Assembly: GCA_022071955.1 (NCBI GenBank)
Contig: JAJVIM010000015.1
Span: 1 to 64,000, forward strand
Length of the DNA: 64,000 nucleotides
Origin: Anaerolineae bacterium
GTDB lineage: Bacteria; Chloroflexota; Anaerolineae; 4572-78; J111
Direction of reading: 5' to 3'
The position numbers and the translations under genes were made by a program. The notes beneath the pieces were generated by a model that saw only the letters and a list, made by a program, of their open reading frames with translations, was not told the DNA's origin and ran no database searches. Of this stretch, positions 17,697 through 27,038 are shown piece after piece; position 1 is the first letter of the stretch, and every line of letters begins with the position of its first letter.

Positions 17697-19601
17697 TCAT
17701 GTCCAAACGCAACCAAAAAATTTACTTTGTACCAACTGTTGCGTAACAGGTTGGTCTGAATAGTCATTTGTAAATAGGTAAGCAGCATAGCACTTCACAA
17801 AGGCCATAATTCGATCCCGAAATAGGGCGGGATCATCGGGTGCATAGGCTTGAAGCAGGGCGTTGAGAATTTGTGTGTCATCAATCCAATAATGCAAAAT
17901 GGCTAAATCGAGAGCCGGATCGCAACCGTATATTCCATCCCAGTCAATCAAAGCTCTTACATGTCCCTGATGAATCAAGAGATTCCAGGGCGTGAAATCA
18001 CCGTGACATAGCTTTGGAAACCCATCATAAGCTTGATATAGAAATTGACAGGCGGTTTCAATAACATTAAATGCATCGTTGGGAAATGTGGCTACGGATT
18101 GGCATCGCTTCAGATATTTAAAGGTCAACCATTGTTCAAGAGTTTGATGCGTTGTCTCAAAACCTTCTGACAAAATATTGCCAAAACCTTTTGTTTCTAT
18201 TCCGTGTAAATGACGAAGGTATCGTCCAAGTTCACCGGCAACCGTGATCGCGTCTCGCCACCGCAGGTTTTTAGGAACAAATGGCATTCCGGGCAGCCAT
18301 TCTTCAATAGTCCAGGCTCCCGTTTCAGAGCCTGAGGCTGAGCATTGGTAAGCATAAATGGTGGGAACTGGCACATCCCGTGATTGAAGTTGTTCTATGA
18401 TCGAGACAAATTGCCGGACACTTAGCATATCGGAACGATTTTTTACCAGCCGTAATAGAAATGGGCGATCATCAATGCGAATCTTGTAGGTGTTTTGATT
18501 TGATCCCCCACCTGACTTTTCGATACGAGTCAATGGTTTGTTCAGTGATGCCTTTATTTCTTCAATTACCAAATGTAAGGTGCTTGTTTCATCTTTCACG
18601 TGGTGATTCATCGGCAAAAATGATTTGCCAAAAATAGATACAACCCCCTTATTTGAAAGAAAAGAAGGTTTGTAACGTAGGGCCGTGATGACATCTCGCC
18701 TGACCAGGCGCATGTCTCCAAATGTATAATTCTGAAATGCTTTTGAAACATACAATTCTGCCAAAATACTGGCTCGAAGATCAACAAAACTACTGGCTAT
18801 AATGGGTAAGCTTTCAAATACAGTATGGACGAAAGATATGGGGTCAGTAAGATCGACATTATGCAAATATTCAAAGATAGCCTGGCTAAAAATTTCTGGT
18901 TTTGTTGAAATCTCAGGAAATAGCCTGAACACTTCGGTCAGGTGTCGCAGCGCAACGTTTTTGTCTCCGGTGTGAATATTCCTCAAAAAGATTAACAAAT
19001 GTTCTTTTGACAGCAGAGATTTTTCGCAGGCGTCAGCCTCATAACCAGTCAACATCATTTGACGCCAAGGATCCCAGTGAGTGTTTGAGTCATCCGGCAA
19101 GCTCAATAATTTGGCGGATTCAATTGCAGTGCGACGCAGCATAGGGCAACCGCTAAGAAAGAACTCTAAGCTTACTGCGGCACTATCCAGGCATTCGTGC
19201 CTGTTGGGATCCACATCATTGATGATATGAGTAGAAAATCTCTCTTCTACATCTTCGTGAAAATACAATAAACCTAAATAAGAGTCTCTTTCCAACCGGC
19301 GCAACTGTGACTCAAATTTTGACGTTGAGAGCAAATCATCGGCATTTAATAAAATCAAAAAGTCTCCGCATGATCTATGAACTCCCATTAGCCAGGCGGC
19401 ATATGGTGAGTGAGTTTGCCGTTGAATACTAATGACCTGTTTTGAATATGCGCCCCACAATTCGTCTGTGCCAGGTGTTGGGCCATTATTAACTACAATG
19501 ATTTCGGGATTTTGAAGGCCGCAGTTTAAGCTGCTTTCAATGGCTTGAGAAACTATTTCGGTTTGATTATTAGCGAGAATAATCACCGATACCTTACTCA
19601 T
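17697..19601 (-). CDS. Three-domain protein: GT2 - helical module - APH-type kinase (copy 1)
   Basis: 634 residues from ATG 19601, chosen because ATGA overlaps the stop of the wzt-like gene by 4 bp; an alternative start lies two codons upstream. GT2-like part ~1-205 (VSVIILANNQTEIV, ILLNADDLLSTSKFESQ), with the catalytic acidic region replaced by NTHWDPWRQMML. Helical module ~215-330 ending ALRYKPSFLSNKGVVSIFGKS. The APH-like kinase domain fills the C-terminal ~290 residues: Brenner loop LCHGDFTPWNLL near residues 531-542 and LIDWDGIYGCDPALDLA near 551-567, all key residues present. Translational coupling to the exporter ATPase suggests a role at the export complex, for example phosphorylating or capping a chain. 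That role is inference. Confidence 0.86.
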   Translation of the reverse strand: MSKVSVIILANNQTEIVSQAIESSLNCGLQNPEIIVVNNGPTPGTDELWGAYSKQVISIQRQTHSPYAAWLMGVHRSCGDFLILLNADDLLSTSKFESQLRRLERDSYLGLLYFHEDVEERFSTHIINDVDPNRHECLDSAAVSLEFFLSGCPMLRRTAIESAKLLSLPDDSNTHWDPWRQMMLTGYEADACEKSLLSKEHLLIFLRNIHTGDKNVALRHLTEVFRLFPEISTKPEIFSQAIFEYLHNVDLTDPISFVHTVFESLPIIASSFVDLRASILAELYVSKAFQNYTFGDMRLVRRDVITALRYKPSFLSNKGVVSIFGKSFLPMNHHVKDETSTLHLVIEEIKASLNKPLTRIEKSGGGSNQNTYKIRIDDRPFLLRLVKNRSDMLSVRQFVSIIEQLQSRDVPVPTIYAYQCSASGSETGAWTIEEWLPGMPFVPKNLRWRDAITVAGELGRYLRHLHGIETKGFGNILSEGFETTHQTLEQWLTFKYLKRCQSVATFPNDAFNVIETACQFLYQAYDGFPKLCHGDFTPWNLLIHQGHVRALIDWDGIYGCDPALDLAILHYWIDDTQILNALLQAYAPDDPALFRDRIMAFVKCYAAYLFTNDYSDQPVTQQLVQSKFFGCVWT

Positions 19602-20839
19602 AAACAATTACGCTCCGGTATCCATTCTGAATGCGGCTCGAATATCCCGGCTGTGTCGTTACTGGATACATTTCCGTTGATATGAAAAATTTCGCCGCTT
19701 CTGCTAGCGTAAACCAGGGGTTTTTCTGCATCCGCGATGAAAACATCTACGGAGTAAATATCTGGAACCAGTTGCAACGGATCAACGTAAACCTGGAATG
19801 TTCCAACCCCATGTATCTGGCGTTGAGTAAACTCCGGTCCATTTTTATTTGAAAGGTTATAGCAAATTAACCCATCAGCCCGGCGAATTCGAATCAGAAA
19901 ACGGGGTGACTCAATAGGGTCGGGTGCAACGTAATGAGCGCATATAAACAACCCTTCCTGGCTATCAAATTGATTCTTTGGCTGCCTGTATTTGTCCAGT
20001 AGTTCAACCTGGGTAATGGCCGTTTCTCCATTTGTTTGATTATCTGGTTCAGTCCCTATTTCTGCTGACCGTGTTTTATTCAGTAAATCTTCTCTCTCTT
20101 TACGCCGGTATATTTCAATAATTTCATCTGGGTTGCCTTCTGCTTCAATATGACCCTTATTTAATAAAAATGTTCGCCGGCAAAAACGACTAACACTCCA
20201 CATGTTATGTGAAATAAAAATAATTGTCGCCCCGCTATCTCTTAGTTCGTTCATTTTAGCCAGCGATTTTTGTTGAAAGGCCATATCTCCAACAGAAAGC
20301 ACCTCATCTACCAGTAAAATATCAGCCCTAACGTGGGCGGCCACGGCAAAGGCCAACCGCACGTACATCCCGGATGAATAGCGCTTGATGGGCGTATCGA
20401 TAAATTTTTCCAGCCCGGCAAATTCAACAATGTTATCGAATTGGGCGTCGATTTCGTGCCGTTTCAGCCCCAAAATAGAGCCATTTAAATAAACGTTTTC
20501 CCTACCCGACAAATCAGGGTGAAAACCGGCTCCCAATTCAATCAGAGCCGCCATGCGTCCTTTGGTTTTGATGTTACCACTATCCGGGTAGGTTACTTTA
20601 GATAGCAATTTAAGGATGGTGCTTTTGCCGGCGCCGTTGTGACCAATAATACCCAGCACTTCCCCCTGTTCGACGTTAAAACTTACATCATCCAATGCCC
20701 AGAATATCTGATTGTCAGCGTGCGCACCATTGCGACTAAACAGTTTACTAGCAAGGTGTGGTACGGTTTCGCGTAAACTGGTGCGGCTGGCTCCCAGCCG
20801 GTATCCTTTAGAAACATGATCAAATTCAATAACAGCCAT
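19598..20839 (-). CDS. wzt: ABC exporter ATPase, Wzt-like, with C-terminal glycan-binding domain
   Basis: 413 residues. ATPase domain ~1-245: Walker A GHNGAGKST, signature YSSGMYVRLAFAVAAH and Walker B ILLVDEVLSVGD, followed by the switch histidine in FISHNMWSV. Residues ~265-413 match the Wzt C-terminal beta-sandwich that in O-antigen systems recognises the chain end before export. With the permease at 20914 it forms a polysaccharide ABC exporter at the cytoplasmic membrane. Gene order permease, ATPase, GT2-kinase is preserved by tight spacing (74 bp, then a 4-bp overlap). The C-terminal domain differs from that of the second exporter (31205), so the two may recognise different glycans. Confidence 0.92.
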   Translation of the reverse strand: MAVIEFDHVSKGYRLGASRTSLRETVPHLASKLFSRNGAHADNQIFWALDDVSFNVEQGEVLGIIGHNGAGKSTILKLLSKVTYPDSGNIKTKGRMAALIELGAGFHPDLSGRENVYLNGSILGLKRHEIDAQFDNIVEFAGLEKFIDTPIKRYSSGMYVRLAFAVAAHVRADILLVDEVLSVGDMAFQQKSLAKMNELRDSGATIIFISHNMWSVSRFCRRTFLLNKGHIEAEGNPDEIIEIYRRKEREDLLNKTRSAEIGTEPDNQTNGETAITQVELLDKYRQPKNQFDSQEGLFICAHYVAPDPIESPRFLIRIRRADGLICYNLSNKNGPEFTQRQIHGVGTFQVYVDPLQLVPDIYSVDVFIADAEKPLVYASRSGEIFHINGNVSSNDTAGIFEPHSEWIPERNCL

Positions 20840-20913
20840 TTTGTGTCCTTGTAGTTATAAAAATGGTGATGGTCTAACGGCGTGAACCAGACATTTACTA
20901 ACCAAACACCGGG

Positions 20914-21696
20914 TTAGATCAGGTCGGCAAATTTCCGCTCAGCCTGTTTGAAGTAGGGATAAGCCACCACAAGAAGTAGACCGGATAACAGAGTGGCTAA
21001 CCCCAGGTAAGTCCAATTGGGCATTTGATTGTGCAGAATGATGTCTCGATAGGCTGTAATGAGTACTGCCATTGGATTCAGATAATAAAATGGGCGCAAC
21101 CACTCGGGCACAACGGTGATAGGGTAGATAATTGGTGTGGCATACATCCATAACTGCAAGGCCAACGGAATCACAAACCGAACATCGCGGTAAAACACCA
21201 TAAACGCCGATGCCATCAGGCTAAGGGCAAAGGTCAGAATGATCTGGATAAACAATACCAGCGGTACTAATAGAACGGTCGGGCCAATCGGGTATTGAAA
21301 AAAGATTAACAAAATCACGTATACAGAACAGGCAATCAAGAAATCGATGAAACTTACCAAAATTGCCGATAACGGCAAAATCTCGCGTGGAAAGTGAATT
21401 TTGCTGACCAAACTCATGTTGGTGACCAGACTCGGAATAGCGGTGCTCAACGAGTTGGCAAATAAGGTCCACGGCAGTAGCGCCGTGTAGGCAAAAACCG
21501 GATACGGGACGCCGTCGGTGGGCACTTTTATGAACACAGAAAAGATGACGCTGAAAATCACCATTAAAGAGAGTGGCTGCAAAATTGCCCAGGCGGCACC
21601 CAGTAAAGACTGGCTATAGCGCACTTTGAAGTCGCGCATAGTCCATGTGAATAAAAGTTCTCTGGCCCCATATAGTTCTGTAAGAAAAACTGACAT
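20914..21696 (-). CDS. wzm: ABC exporter permease, Wzm-like
   Basis: 260 residues from ATG 21696 (MSVFLTELYGARELLFTW), with GGGA upstream; a further upstream opening adds 36 residues with no ribosome site. ABC-2 type membrane domain: the amphipathic start RDFKVRYSQSLLGAAWAILQPL is the family hallmark, followed by about six hydrophobic segments and a charged cytoplasmic end (KQAERKFADLI). It exports an undecaprenyl-linked glycan together with the ATPase at 19598. It is the first gene of a minus-strand unit that runs at least to the acyltransferase gene; a conserved promoter lies about 345 bp upstream (22040-22068). Confidence 0.92.
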   Translation of the reverse strand: MSVFLTELYGARELLFTWTMRDFKVRYSQSLLGAAWAILQPLSLMVIFSVIFSVFIKVPTDGVPYPVFAYTALLPWTLFANSLSTAIPSLVTNMSLVSKIHFPREILPLSAILVSFIDFLIACSVYVILLIFFQYPIGPTVLLVPLVLFIQIILTFALSLMASAFMVFYRDVRFVIPLALQLWMYATPIIYPITVVPEWLRPFYYLNPMAVLITAYRDIILHNQMPNWTYLGLATLLSGLLLVVAYPYFKQAERKFADLI

Positions 21697-22265
21697 ATTT
21701 TTTCCCAATTTAAATTTAAAGTATTTGCAATTACCTGTGAATTGCCTGGCGAAACTCCAATTGACTTTGAGTGAGGGTGAAAAAGGCGTAGACAACCAAA
21801 ACAAAGGTAAATGCGAATTAATTAGTTGTTTTAGGAGTTGTGCTGCTTTTGACTGATTTTGCTGCTGCTTTTACTCAAATACCGGTCCCCCCAATCCGTT
21901 TGTTATTTGTAGTTAATGTCAGTAACCTCGCTACCATTTCCATCATCCGGTAACTTCGATTACAAGCTTACTCCACGTAATGTGTCAGCCGCATAATTTG
22001 ATTAAATTTGTTTAACGAAACTCAGTGTAACAACATTTCCTTATACGTCCATATGAGGATTGTTATAAAAAAGTTAGAATAATCAAACAGGGGGACATGC
22101 CCGATTCACAGCGGCAAAAATGTGTTTTAGTAATTGGGGAGAAGATGATGTGACTCTCTGTGATTTTTGCTTACAAGTCACACCATTATAAAAAGGATTC
22201 TGCGCAGAAAAACAGATGGCTTTTGTTTGAATAAACTTTGGTTGTTTAAGCGACCCCCAACCGGC
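21697..22265. other. 569-bp gene-free region between polysaccharide units
   Basis: No credible coding region. AT-rich. It holds the conserved minus-strand promoter at 22040-22068, an imperfect hairpin with TGTGACT/AGTCACA arms near 22149-22187 just past the upstream GT2 gene, and a leader of about 335 nt before wzm. Nothing else was recognised. Confidence 0.6.
22040..22068 (-). promoter_or_regulatory. Promoter of exporter unit 1 (shared with 33568-33596)
   Basis: On the minus strand: -35 TTATAA (22063-22068), exactly 17 nt, -10 TATAAG (22040-22045), preceded by TCTAACTTT. The same hexamers, same 17-nt spacing and same upstream TCTAACTTT occur ahead of the second exporter unit, while the sequence between differs. 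The conservation argues that both are used promoters. Confidence 0.65.
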
Positions 22266-23258
22266 TCAAGTGCCGTACAGCCGGGTAATTAGTGGCACCC
22301 GGTCTGTTTCCGTGGCTATTTGCGGGTCTTTCATCAGACGGGTGGCAATTAATCCATCTATCTTGCCGCGGATGTTGTTCCACTCGATCAGAAACCACAA
22401 GCCGGGTACGGCTGCCTCATAGGGTGTAGCCCGGCCGGTGGTTAACCGTATCCGGCGAACTCCCATCGATACAGTATACCGCAGCATGGCATATAGTTGT
22501 TTCATAATACGTTTAAACTGGTAAGATCGATTCCGCGGGTAGCCGGGGTGCTGTCGATATAGCGTATCCAGCATAATTTCGCCAAACCCATAGCGCCGAT
22601 ATTGGCGGGCCAGGCCGGCTTTTGTTGTCCGATGATGGTGGTAAATGGTCGCCTCAGGCGCATACTGCAACTTGTAGTCAGTTTGTAATTGCAACCGCCA
22701 GGATAAATCAACATCCTGTCCCGTGATCAAATAAGGACGAAAACCGCCAATCTGGTTAATCAGTTCTCTGCGGTAGGATGCATTGGCAGTGTAAAGGCGC
22801 GGCAAAAATTCGCCAGAATTTTCTGATCCATAATTAATGAGCGGTGAGTAGTCATCAGAGAAAATTTCTACAAAGTTTCGGTTTGCATGCCTGTAAGCCA
22901 GGATTTCCCCGCCTACCCCTCCAACTTTCGGATTAATATAAGGTTGGGTTAAATTGGTCAGCCAGTTTGGGGCCGCAACACAATCCGCATCGGTAAAGGC
23001 AATAATATCAGACCGGCTGTAAGCAATGCCATTGTTGCGGGCCTCGCTTGGGCCAGGTTTGTTACAATGAATCAATCTCACCGGATAGTTCTTAAGGAAT
23101 TCGGGAGTATTATCTGTTGAACCGTTTTCAACGACAATGATCTCGTATTTGTCTTTTGGATAATCCTGATTCAGTAAACTGGTGATACAATGCTCTATTG
23201 TGCGAGACCCATTGTAAACTGGCACTACAATACTAACTGAAGGTGTAAAACTGGACAT
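22266..23258 (-). CDS. GT2-family glycosyltransferase (paralogue of the gene at 6417)
   Basis: 330 residues. GT2 domain with VSIVVPVYNGS, VVENGSTDNTPEF, metal motif AFTDADC and the catalytic region TGQDVDLSWRLQ, followed by YHHHRTTKAGLARQYRRYGFGE, all closely matching the protein at 6417. Like that protein it lacks the NKGV/NRGF tail and has a hydrophobic stretch near residue 255. It ends about 570 bp upstream of the wzm-like gene and is the last gene of the upstream minus-strand unit. The order GT2 of this type followed by NRGF-type GT2 genes is the same as at 6417-8580, which points to duplication of a cassette. Confidence 0.9.
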   Translation of the reverse strand: MSSFTPSVSIVVPVYNGSRTIEHCITSLLNQDYPKDKYEIIVVENGSTDNTPEFLKNYPVRLIHCNKPGPSEARNNGIAYSRSDIIAFTDADCVAAPNWLTNLTQPYINPKVGGVGGEILAYRHANRNFVEIFSDDYSPLINYGSENSGEFLPRLYTANASYRRELINQIGGFRPYLITGQDVDLSWRLQLQTDYKLQYAPEATIYHHHRTTKAGLARQYRRYGFGEIMLDTLYRQHPGYPRNRSYQFKRIMKQLYAMLRYTVSMGVRRIRLTTGRATPYEAAVPGLWFLIEWNNIRGKIDGLIATRLMKDPQIATETDRVPLITRLYGT

Positions 23259-23322
23259 GGATTATCTTGATCCTTGGTTAGGAATTCTGGTTTAGGATAT
23301 TACAACAGATGCAGTTTGCACG

Positions 23323-24504
23323 TTAAAGTGACTCAAAACCTTGTCTCGTCAAAATGAGCCAACTGTATAAAGCGTGCAGTACAATTTTTATAAAACCCCG
23401 ATTGGTAATCAACCGAACATCGTTAAGGAGCGCCGGCACAATATGATGCCGGATGTCCTGTGGGCGTTGATTATGGTACGCCGTAAACGCCGCGGCGGTG
23501 TGGTAACGTCCCACTGCTTGTCGGCGAAGTGATTTTAAGAATGCCGCTTCTGGCGGAAGATGGGCAAAGATACGGTTTAGCATTTTCAATGGGTGTTTGG
23601 TTTGCGGTTCTGCGATGGCTGCCGCCAGCCATTCAAGAATCCAGTCCCGATCCTCTGTCTTTGCCGGGCAAAGCTTTATAGCCATCTGTAAATTATGGCA
23701 GCCCTGTTCCATGTCGCCAATGCGGTAGTAGTCAGCGGCAGCTTCAAAATAGATAGTGCTGTAGGCTTCTGCCTTTAGATTTTTTATTACTTCAGGCAGG
23801 TCGGGCACAGTAAAAAATTTATCTAACCGGGCTGTTCTCACCTCAATTTTGCGGGCGGTATTACTTGAGACACTATCATGTCTGACCCGATACTGTAGCA
23901 AGGGTTGGTCGATATAGCCAAACGTATAACCGGCGGCAGCAATCCGCAGCCATAAATCTGTATCCTCGGTGCCAATTAACGCCGGAGATTCGTCAAACAA
24001 TCCAATCCTGTCAAAACAGGTCCGTTTGATTACCACTGCCCCCGGGCTAACCATCACAAATGACCGGCGCAGCATGTCTACCAGTAAATGCCCTTCTTCC
24101 CGCGGCCGTTTCTCACCAAGAATTGTGCTGCCATCATCGCTCAAAAAATGCCACGCTGAATAGGCTAACTCGTGCTGGGGCCAAGTTTCCAAAAAGTCAA
24201 TGTGTCTCGCCAGTTTTTCAGGCGGAATAAGATCGTCGCTATCTAAAAATAACAAATATTGACCGTTGGCAACTCTATAACCGGTATTTCTGGCGGCGGC
24301 CGGCCCTTTGTTTTCCTGATAAATGTATCGAATTCGGTTGCCATAGCTGGCCAAAATATTTCGGGTATTGTCGCTTGAGCCGTCATCTACTACGATAACT
24401 TCAAAATCAGAATAGGTTTGGGCCAGCGCGCTGTCTATCGTTTGGCGGATGTAACGTTCACCATTGTTTACGGGTATAATGATTGATGCTTTGGTATTAG
24501 TCAC
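23323..24504 (-). CDS. GT2 glycosyltransferase with C-terminal NRGF-type module
   Basis: 393 residues. GT2 domain: ASIIIPVNNGERYI, VVDDGSSDNT, LFLDSDDL and the catalytic region GTEDTDLWLRIA, all intact. The C-terminal ~150 residues are helical and end with HIVPALLNDVRLITNRGFIKIVLHALY, the same ending as in the proteins at 7453, 24501 and 25674. Its start overlaps the end of the gene at 24501 by 4 bp, so translation is coupled. Specificity is unknown; it is one of three consecutive related GT2 genes. Confidence 0.88.
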   Translation of the reverse strand: MTNTKASIIIPVNNGERYIRQTIDSALAQTYSDFEVIVVDDGSSDNTRNILASYGNRIRYIYQENKGPAAARNTGYRVANGQYLLFLDSDDLIPPEKLARHIDFLETWPQHELAYSAWHFLSDDGSTILGEKRPREEGHLLVDMLRRSFVMVSPGAVVIKRTCFDRIGLFDESPALIGTEDTDLWLRIAAAGYTFGYIDQPLLQYRVRHDSVSSNTARKIEVRTARLDKFFTVPDLPEVIKNLKAEAYSTIYFEAAADYYRIGDMEQGCHNLQMAIKLCPAKTEDRDWILEWLAAAIAEPQTKHPLKMLNRIFAHLPPEAAFLKSLRRQAVGRYHTAAAFTAYHNQRPQDIRHHIVPALLNDVRLITNRGFIKIVLHALYSWLILTRQGFESL

Positions 24505-25646
24505 TTAAAACCTGTTTGCCGGAATAATGATTGAAATACAATACTTAAAAACCCTCGATTGGTGATAATCTGAGGATTTTCTGTTAGTGCGGGCCAGATG
24601 TGGCGGTTAATATTTTTGGGTGAGTGTGGCCACGCCTGAAAAATAGCGCCGGTGTGATATTGCGCTGTCACTTTACGGCGCAACGTTGTTAAGGTTGTGG
24701 CTTCAGTTGGCAGGTTATCAAACAAGCAGTTTAAAAACCTTTCTGCATCCGGGGTATGCCGGCTTAGAGCAAAGCCTGAGGCCCACTCGGTTAGCCACTG
24801 CTCATCGGCGGCAAGCGGCGGGTAAACTGTTGTGGCCAGACGCAGATGCTCTCGACCGGCTTCTGCCTGCCCGGCCCGGAAAAACCGCGCCGCCGAAATA
24901 TAGTGCAACCGGCTGTAGGCTTCTGGCTTGAGCTGCTGAACATCGACGGCAAGGTTGGGCGTGGAAAAAAACTTATCCAGCCGGGCAAATGCATATTTTA
25001 CTTCGTGATCAGCCCGCGCCGACAAGTTATTAGGATGGATACGATATTGAAGTAAAAGGTCATCAATGTAGCCAAACTTGTAGCCAGCATAAGCTATCCG
25101 TGTTAACAGATCAACATCTTCTTCAGCTCTAAGCGCCTCGTCAAACAATCCCACGTGCTCCAATACCTGGCGTTTTATAACTGCCGCACCGGGGATGCAA
25201 TAGAAATTGCCAAGGAGTAGTTCTTTGAGCAACTGGCCCTGTTTGCCGGGACGCATATTGCCCGGCAGAGGGTTGCCGGTTTGGTCAATGTATTGCCAAC
25301 CTGAGTAAACCACACCAACCTCAGGCTGTTTGTCAAACTGCTCAAGATGCCGGGTAATTTTTGTAGGCGGAATAAGGTCGTCGCTGTCTAAAAATAACAG
25401 GTAATCTCCCTGCGCCGCTCTGTAGCCGGTGTTTCTGGCCGCAGCTGGCCCCCGGTTATCCTGGTAAATGTATCGGATTTTGTTGTGTCCGAGGGTGCTG
25501 GCATCGGGCCGGGCATTACCGGTAGAACCATCATCTACTACAATGACCTCAAAATCGGGATAGGTTTGAGCCAGCGCACTATCTATAGTTTGCCCCAAAA
25601 AAAATTCGTTATTATAGGTTGGAATAATGATTGAGACCTTTGCCAT
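24501..25646 (-). CDS. GT2 glycosyltransferase with C-terminal NRGF-type module
   Basis: 381 residues. GT2 domain: VSIIIPTYNNEFFL, VVDDGSTGNA, LFLDSDDL and the catalytic region RAEEDVDLLTRIA. The helical C-terminus ends with RHIWPALTENPQIITNRGFLSIVFQSLF. It is closely similar to the protein at 25674 in the GT2 part (shared GVVYSGWQYID, then FYCIPGAAVIKRQ), so these adjacent genes arose by tandem duplication. It sits 27 bp after the 25674 gene and overlaps the next gene by 4 bp. Confidence 0.88.
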   Translation of the reverse strand: MAKVSIIIPTYNNEFFLGQTIDSALAQTYPDFEVIVVDDGSTGNARPDASTLGHNKIRYIYQDNRGPAAARNTGYRAAQGDYLLFLDSDDLIPPTKITRHLEQFDKQPEVGVVYSGWQYIDQTGNPLPGNMRPGKQGQLLKELLLGNFYCIPGAAVIKRQVLEHVGLFDEALRAEEDVDLLTRIAYAGYKFGYIDDLLLQYRIHPNNLSARADHEVKYAFARLDKFFSTPNLAVDVQQLKPEAYSRLHYISAARFFRAGQAEAGREHLRLATTVYPPLAADEQWLTEWASGFALSRHTPDAERFLNCLFDNLPTEATTLTTLRRKVTAQYHTGAIFQAWPHSPKNINRHIWPALTENPQIITNRGFLSIVFQSLFRQTGFK

Positions 25647-25673
25647 TGGGCTATTTTGACCAACTCCAATTGA

Positions 25674-27038
25674 CTATGAAAACAGTGAACGTAAAACAAC
25701 GCTGATAAACCCGCGATTTTTGATAATTGCCGGATGGCCCCAAACGGCGGGCAAAATGTGTCGTCGCATTTCTCTGGGCTGCTGGTTTTGATGAGCCAAA
25801 AAGACCGAAGCAACGTGATAACGGCCGTAGGCCCGACCCTTAAAGGTGGGTAAATCAACTGGCAGGCTGTCAGAAATCCAATCAATAAACTGACAACCGG
25901 ATTCAGCCGGGGCTGTCAATGCGGTACTTGCAATCCAGTCGAGCAGCCAATCAACCGTGGTTGGTGCAGTGCGTAAGGGTGCGCGCTGCAAAAGATTGAG
26001 TGCCTGTTCGGCCTGACCTGCGAAATAATGGTCGGCGGCCAGAACAAGGTAAACCAGGGTGGAGGCTTCTGGCTGAACTGATTTGATCGCCGGGGGTAAA
26101 TCAGGGGTGCTAAAAAGTATATCCAGCACAGCCAGTGGGTCGTTGTGTTTAGTGCTTAACACCATACTGCTTATTTTTTGCATAAGCTTGTTTTTATCAG
26201 TTGCTAATGGCTGGTAAATAGCCAGAGCCTGAGACAGGTGACTACAGCCTGATTCAATATTACCAACCCTGTAATATCTGCCGGCTGCTACAAAATGGGC
26301 GGCACTGTAAGCTTGAGATTTGAGCTGTTTAATCTCGCTGGTCAATGAGTCATTGGTAAAAAATTTATCGAGCCGGGCAAATGCGTGTTTCACTTGGTGA
26401 TCAGCCTGGGCTGACAAACTGGCGGGATGGAGGCGATAGTGCAGCAGCAGTTCGTCAATATAACCAAATTTGCAACCGGCTTGCGCTGCCCGAATCCACA
26501 AATCGGTATCTTCTTCAGCCCGGAGAGACTCATCAAATAGCCCCGCCTGCTCAAGAATTTGGCGTTTGATAACCGCCGCGCCAGGGATACAGTAAAATTT
26601 GCTAAGCAGGAGCCGGCTCAGCATTTGGCCCTCTTGACGAAGACGCGTTTCGCCTGGTAGTGGGTTTCCATTGGAGTCAATATACTGCCAACCGGAGTAG
26701 ACTACGCCAACATCTGGTTGTTGGTCAAACCATTCCAGGTGTCGGGCAATTTTTGTGGGTGGAATGATATCGTCGCTGTCTAAAAAGAGCAGGTACTCTC
26801 CCCGGGCAACTGAAAAACCGGCATTGCGCGCGCCGGCCAACCCGCGATTCGCTTGAGAAATACATTTGATGCGGCCCCTGTAGCCGGCCAGAATAGCGGC
26901 GGTGTCATCAGTAGATCCGTCGTTAACCACAATAACTTCAACATTGGGGTAGGTTTGAGCCAGGGCGCTGTCAACAGTTTGGGCAACATATTGGGCCTGG
27001 TTGTAAGCAGGAATGATAATCGAAACCAGGGGCATCAT
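25674..27038 (-). CDS. GT2 glycosyltransferase with extended NRGF-type module
   Basis: 454 residues. GT2 domain: VSIIIPAYNQAQYV, VVNDGSTDDT, LFLDSDDI and the catalytic region RAEEDTDLWIRAA. The helical C-terminal part is about 80 residues longer than in the tandem neighbours and appears to hold an extra repeat (LVLAADHYFAGQAEQALNLL is TPR-like). It ends RRHILPAVWGHPAIIKNRGFISVVLRSLF. It starts within the stop of the pyruvyltransferase-like gene (TAATG), giving translational coupling. Confidence 0.88.
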   Translation of the reverse strand: MMPLVSIIIPAYNQAQYVAQTVDSALAQTYPNVEVIVVNDGSTDDTAAILAGYRGRIKCISQANRGLAGARNAGFSVARGEYLLFLDSDDIIPPTKIARHLEWFDQQPDVGVVYSGWQYIDSNGNPLPGETRLRQEGQMLSRLLLSKFYCIPGAAVIKRQILEQAGLFDESLRAEEDTDLWIRAAQAGCKFGYIDELLLHYRLHPASLSAQADHQVKHAFARLDKFFTNDSLTSEIKQLKSQAYSAAHFVAAGRYYRVGNIESGCSHLSQALAIYQPLATDKNKLMQKISSMVLSTKHNDPLAVLDILFSTPDLPPAIKSVQPEASTLVYLVLAADHYFAGQAEQALNLLQRAPLRTAPTTVDWLLDWIASTALTAPAESGCQFIDWISDSLPVDLPTFKGRAYGRYHVASVFLAHQNQQPREMRRHILPAVWGHPAIIKNRGFISVVLRSLFS

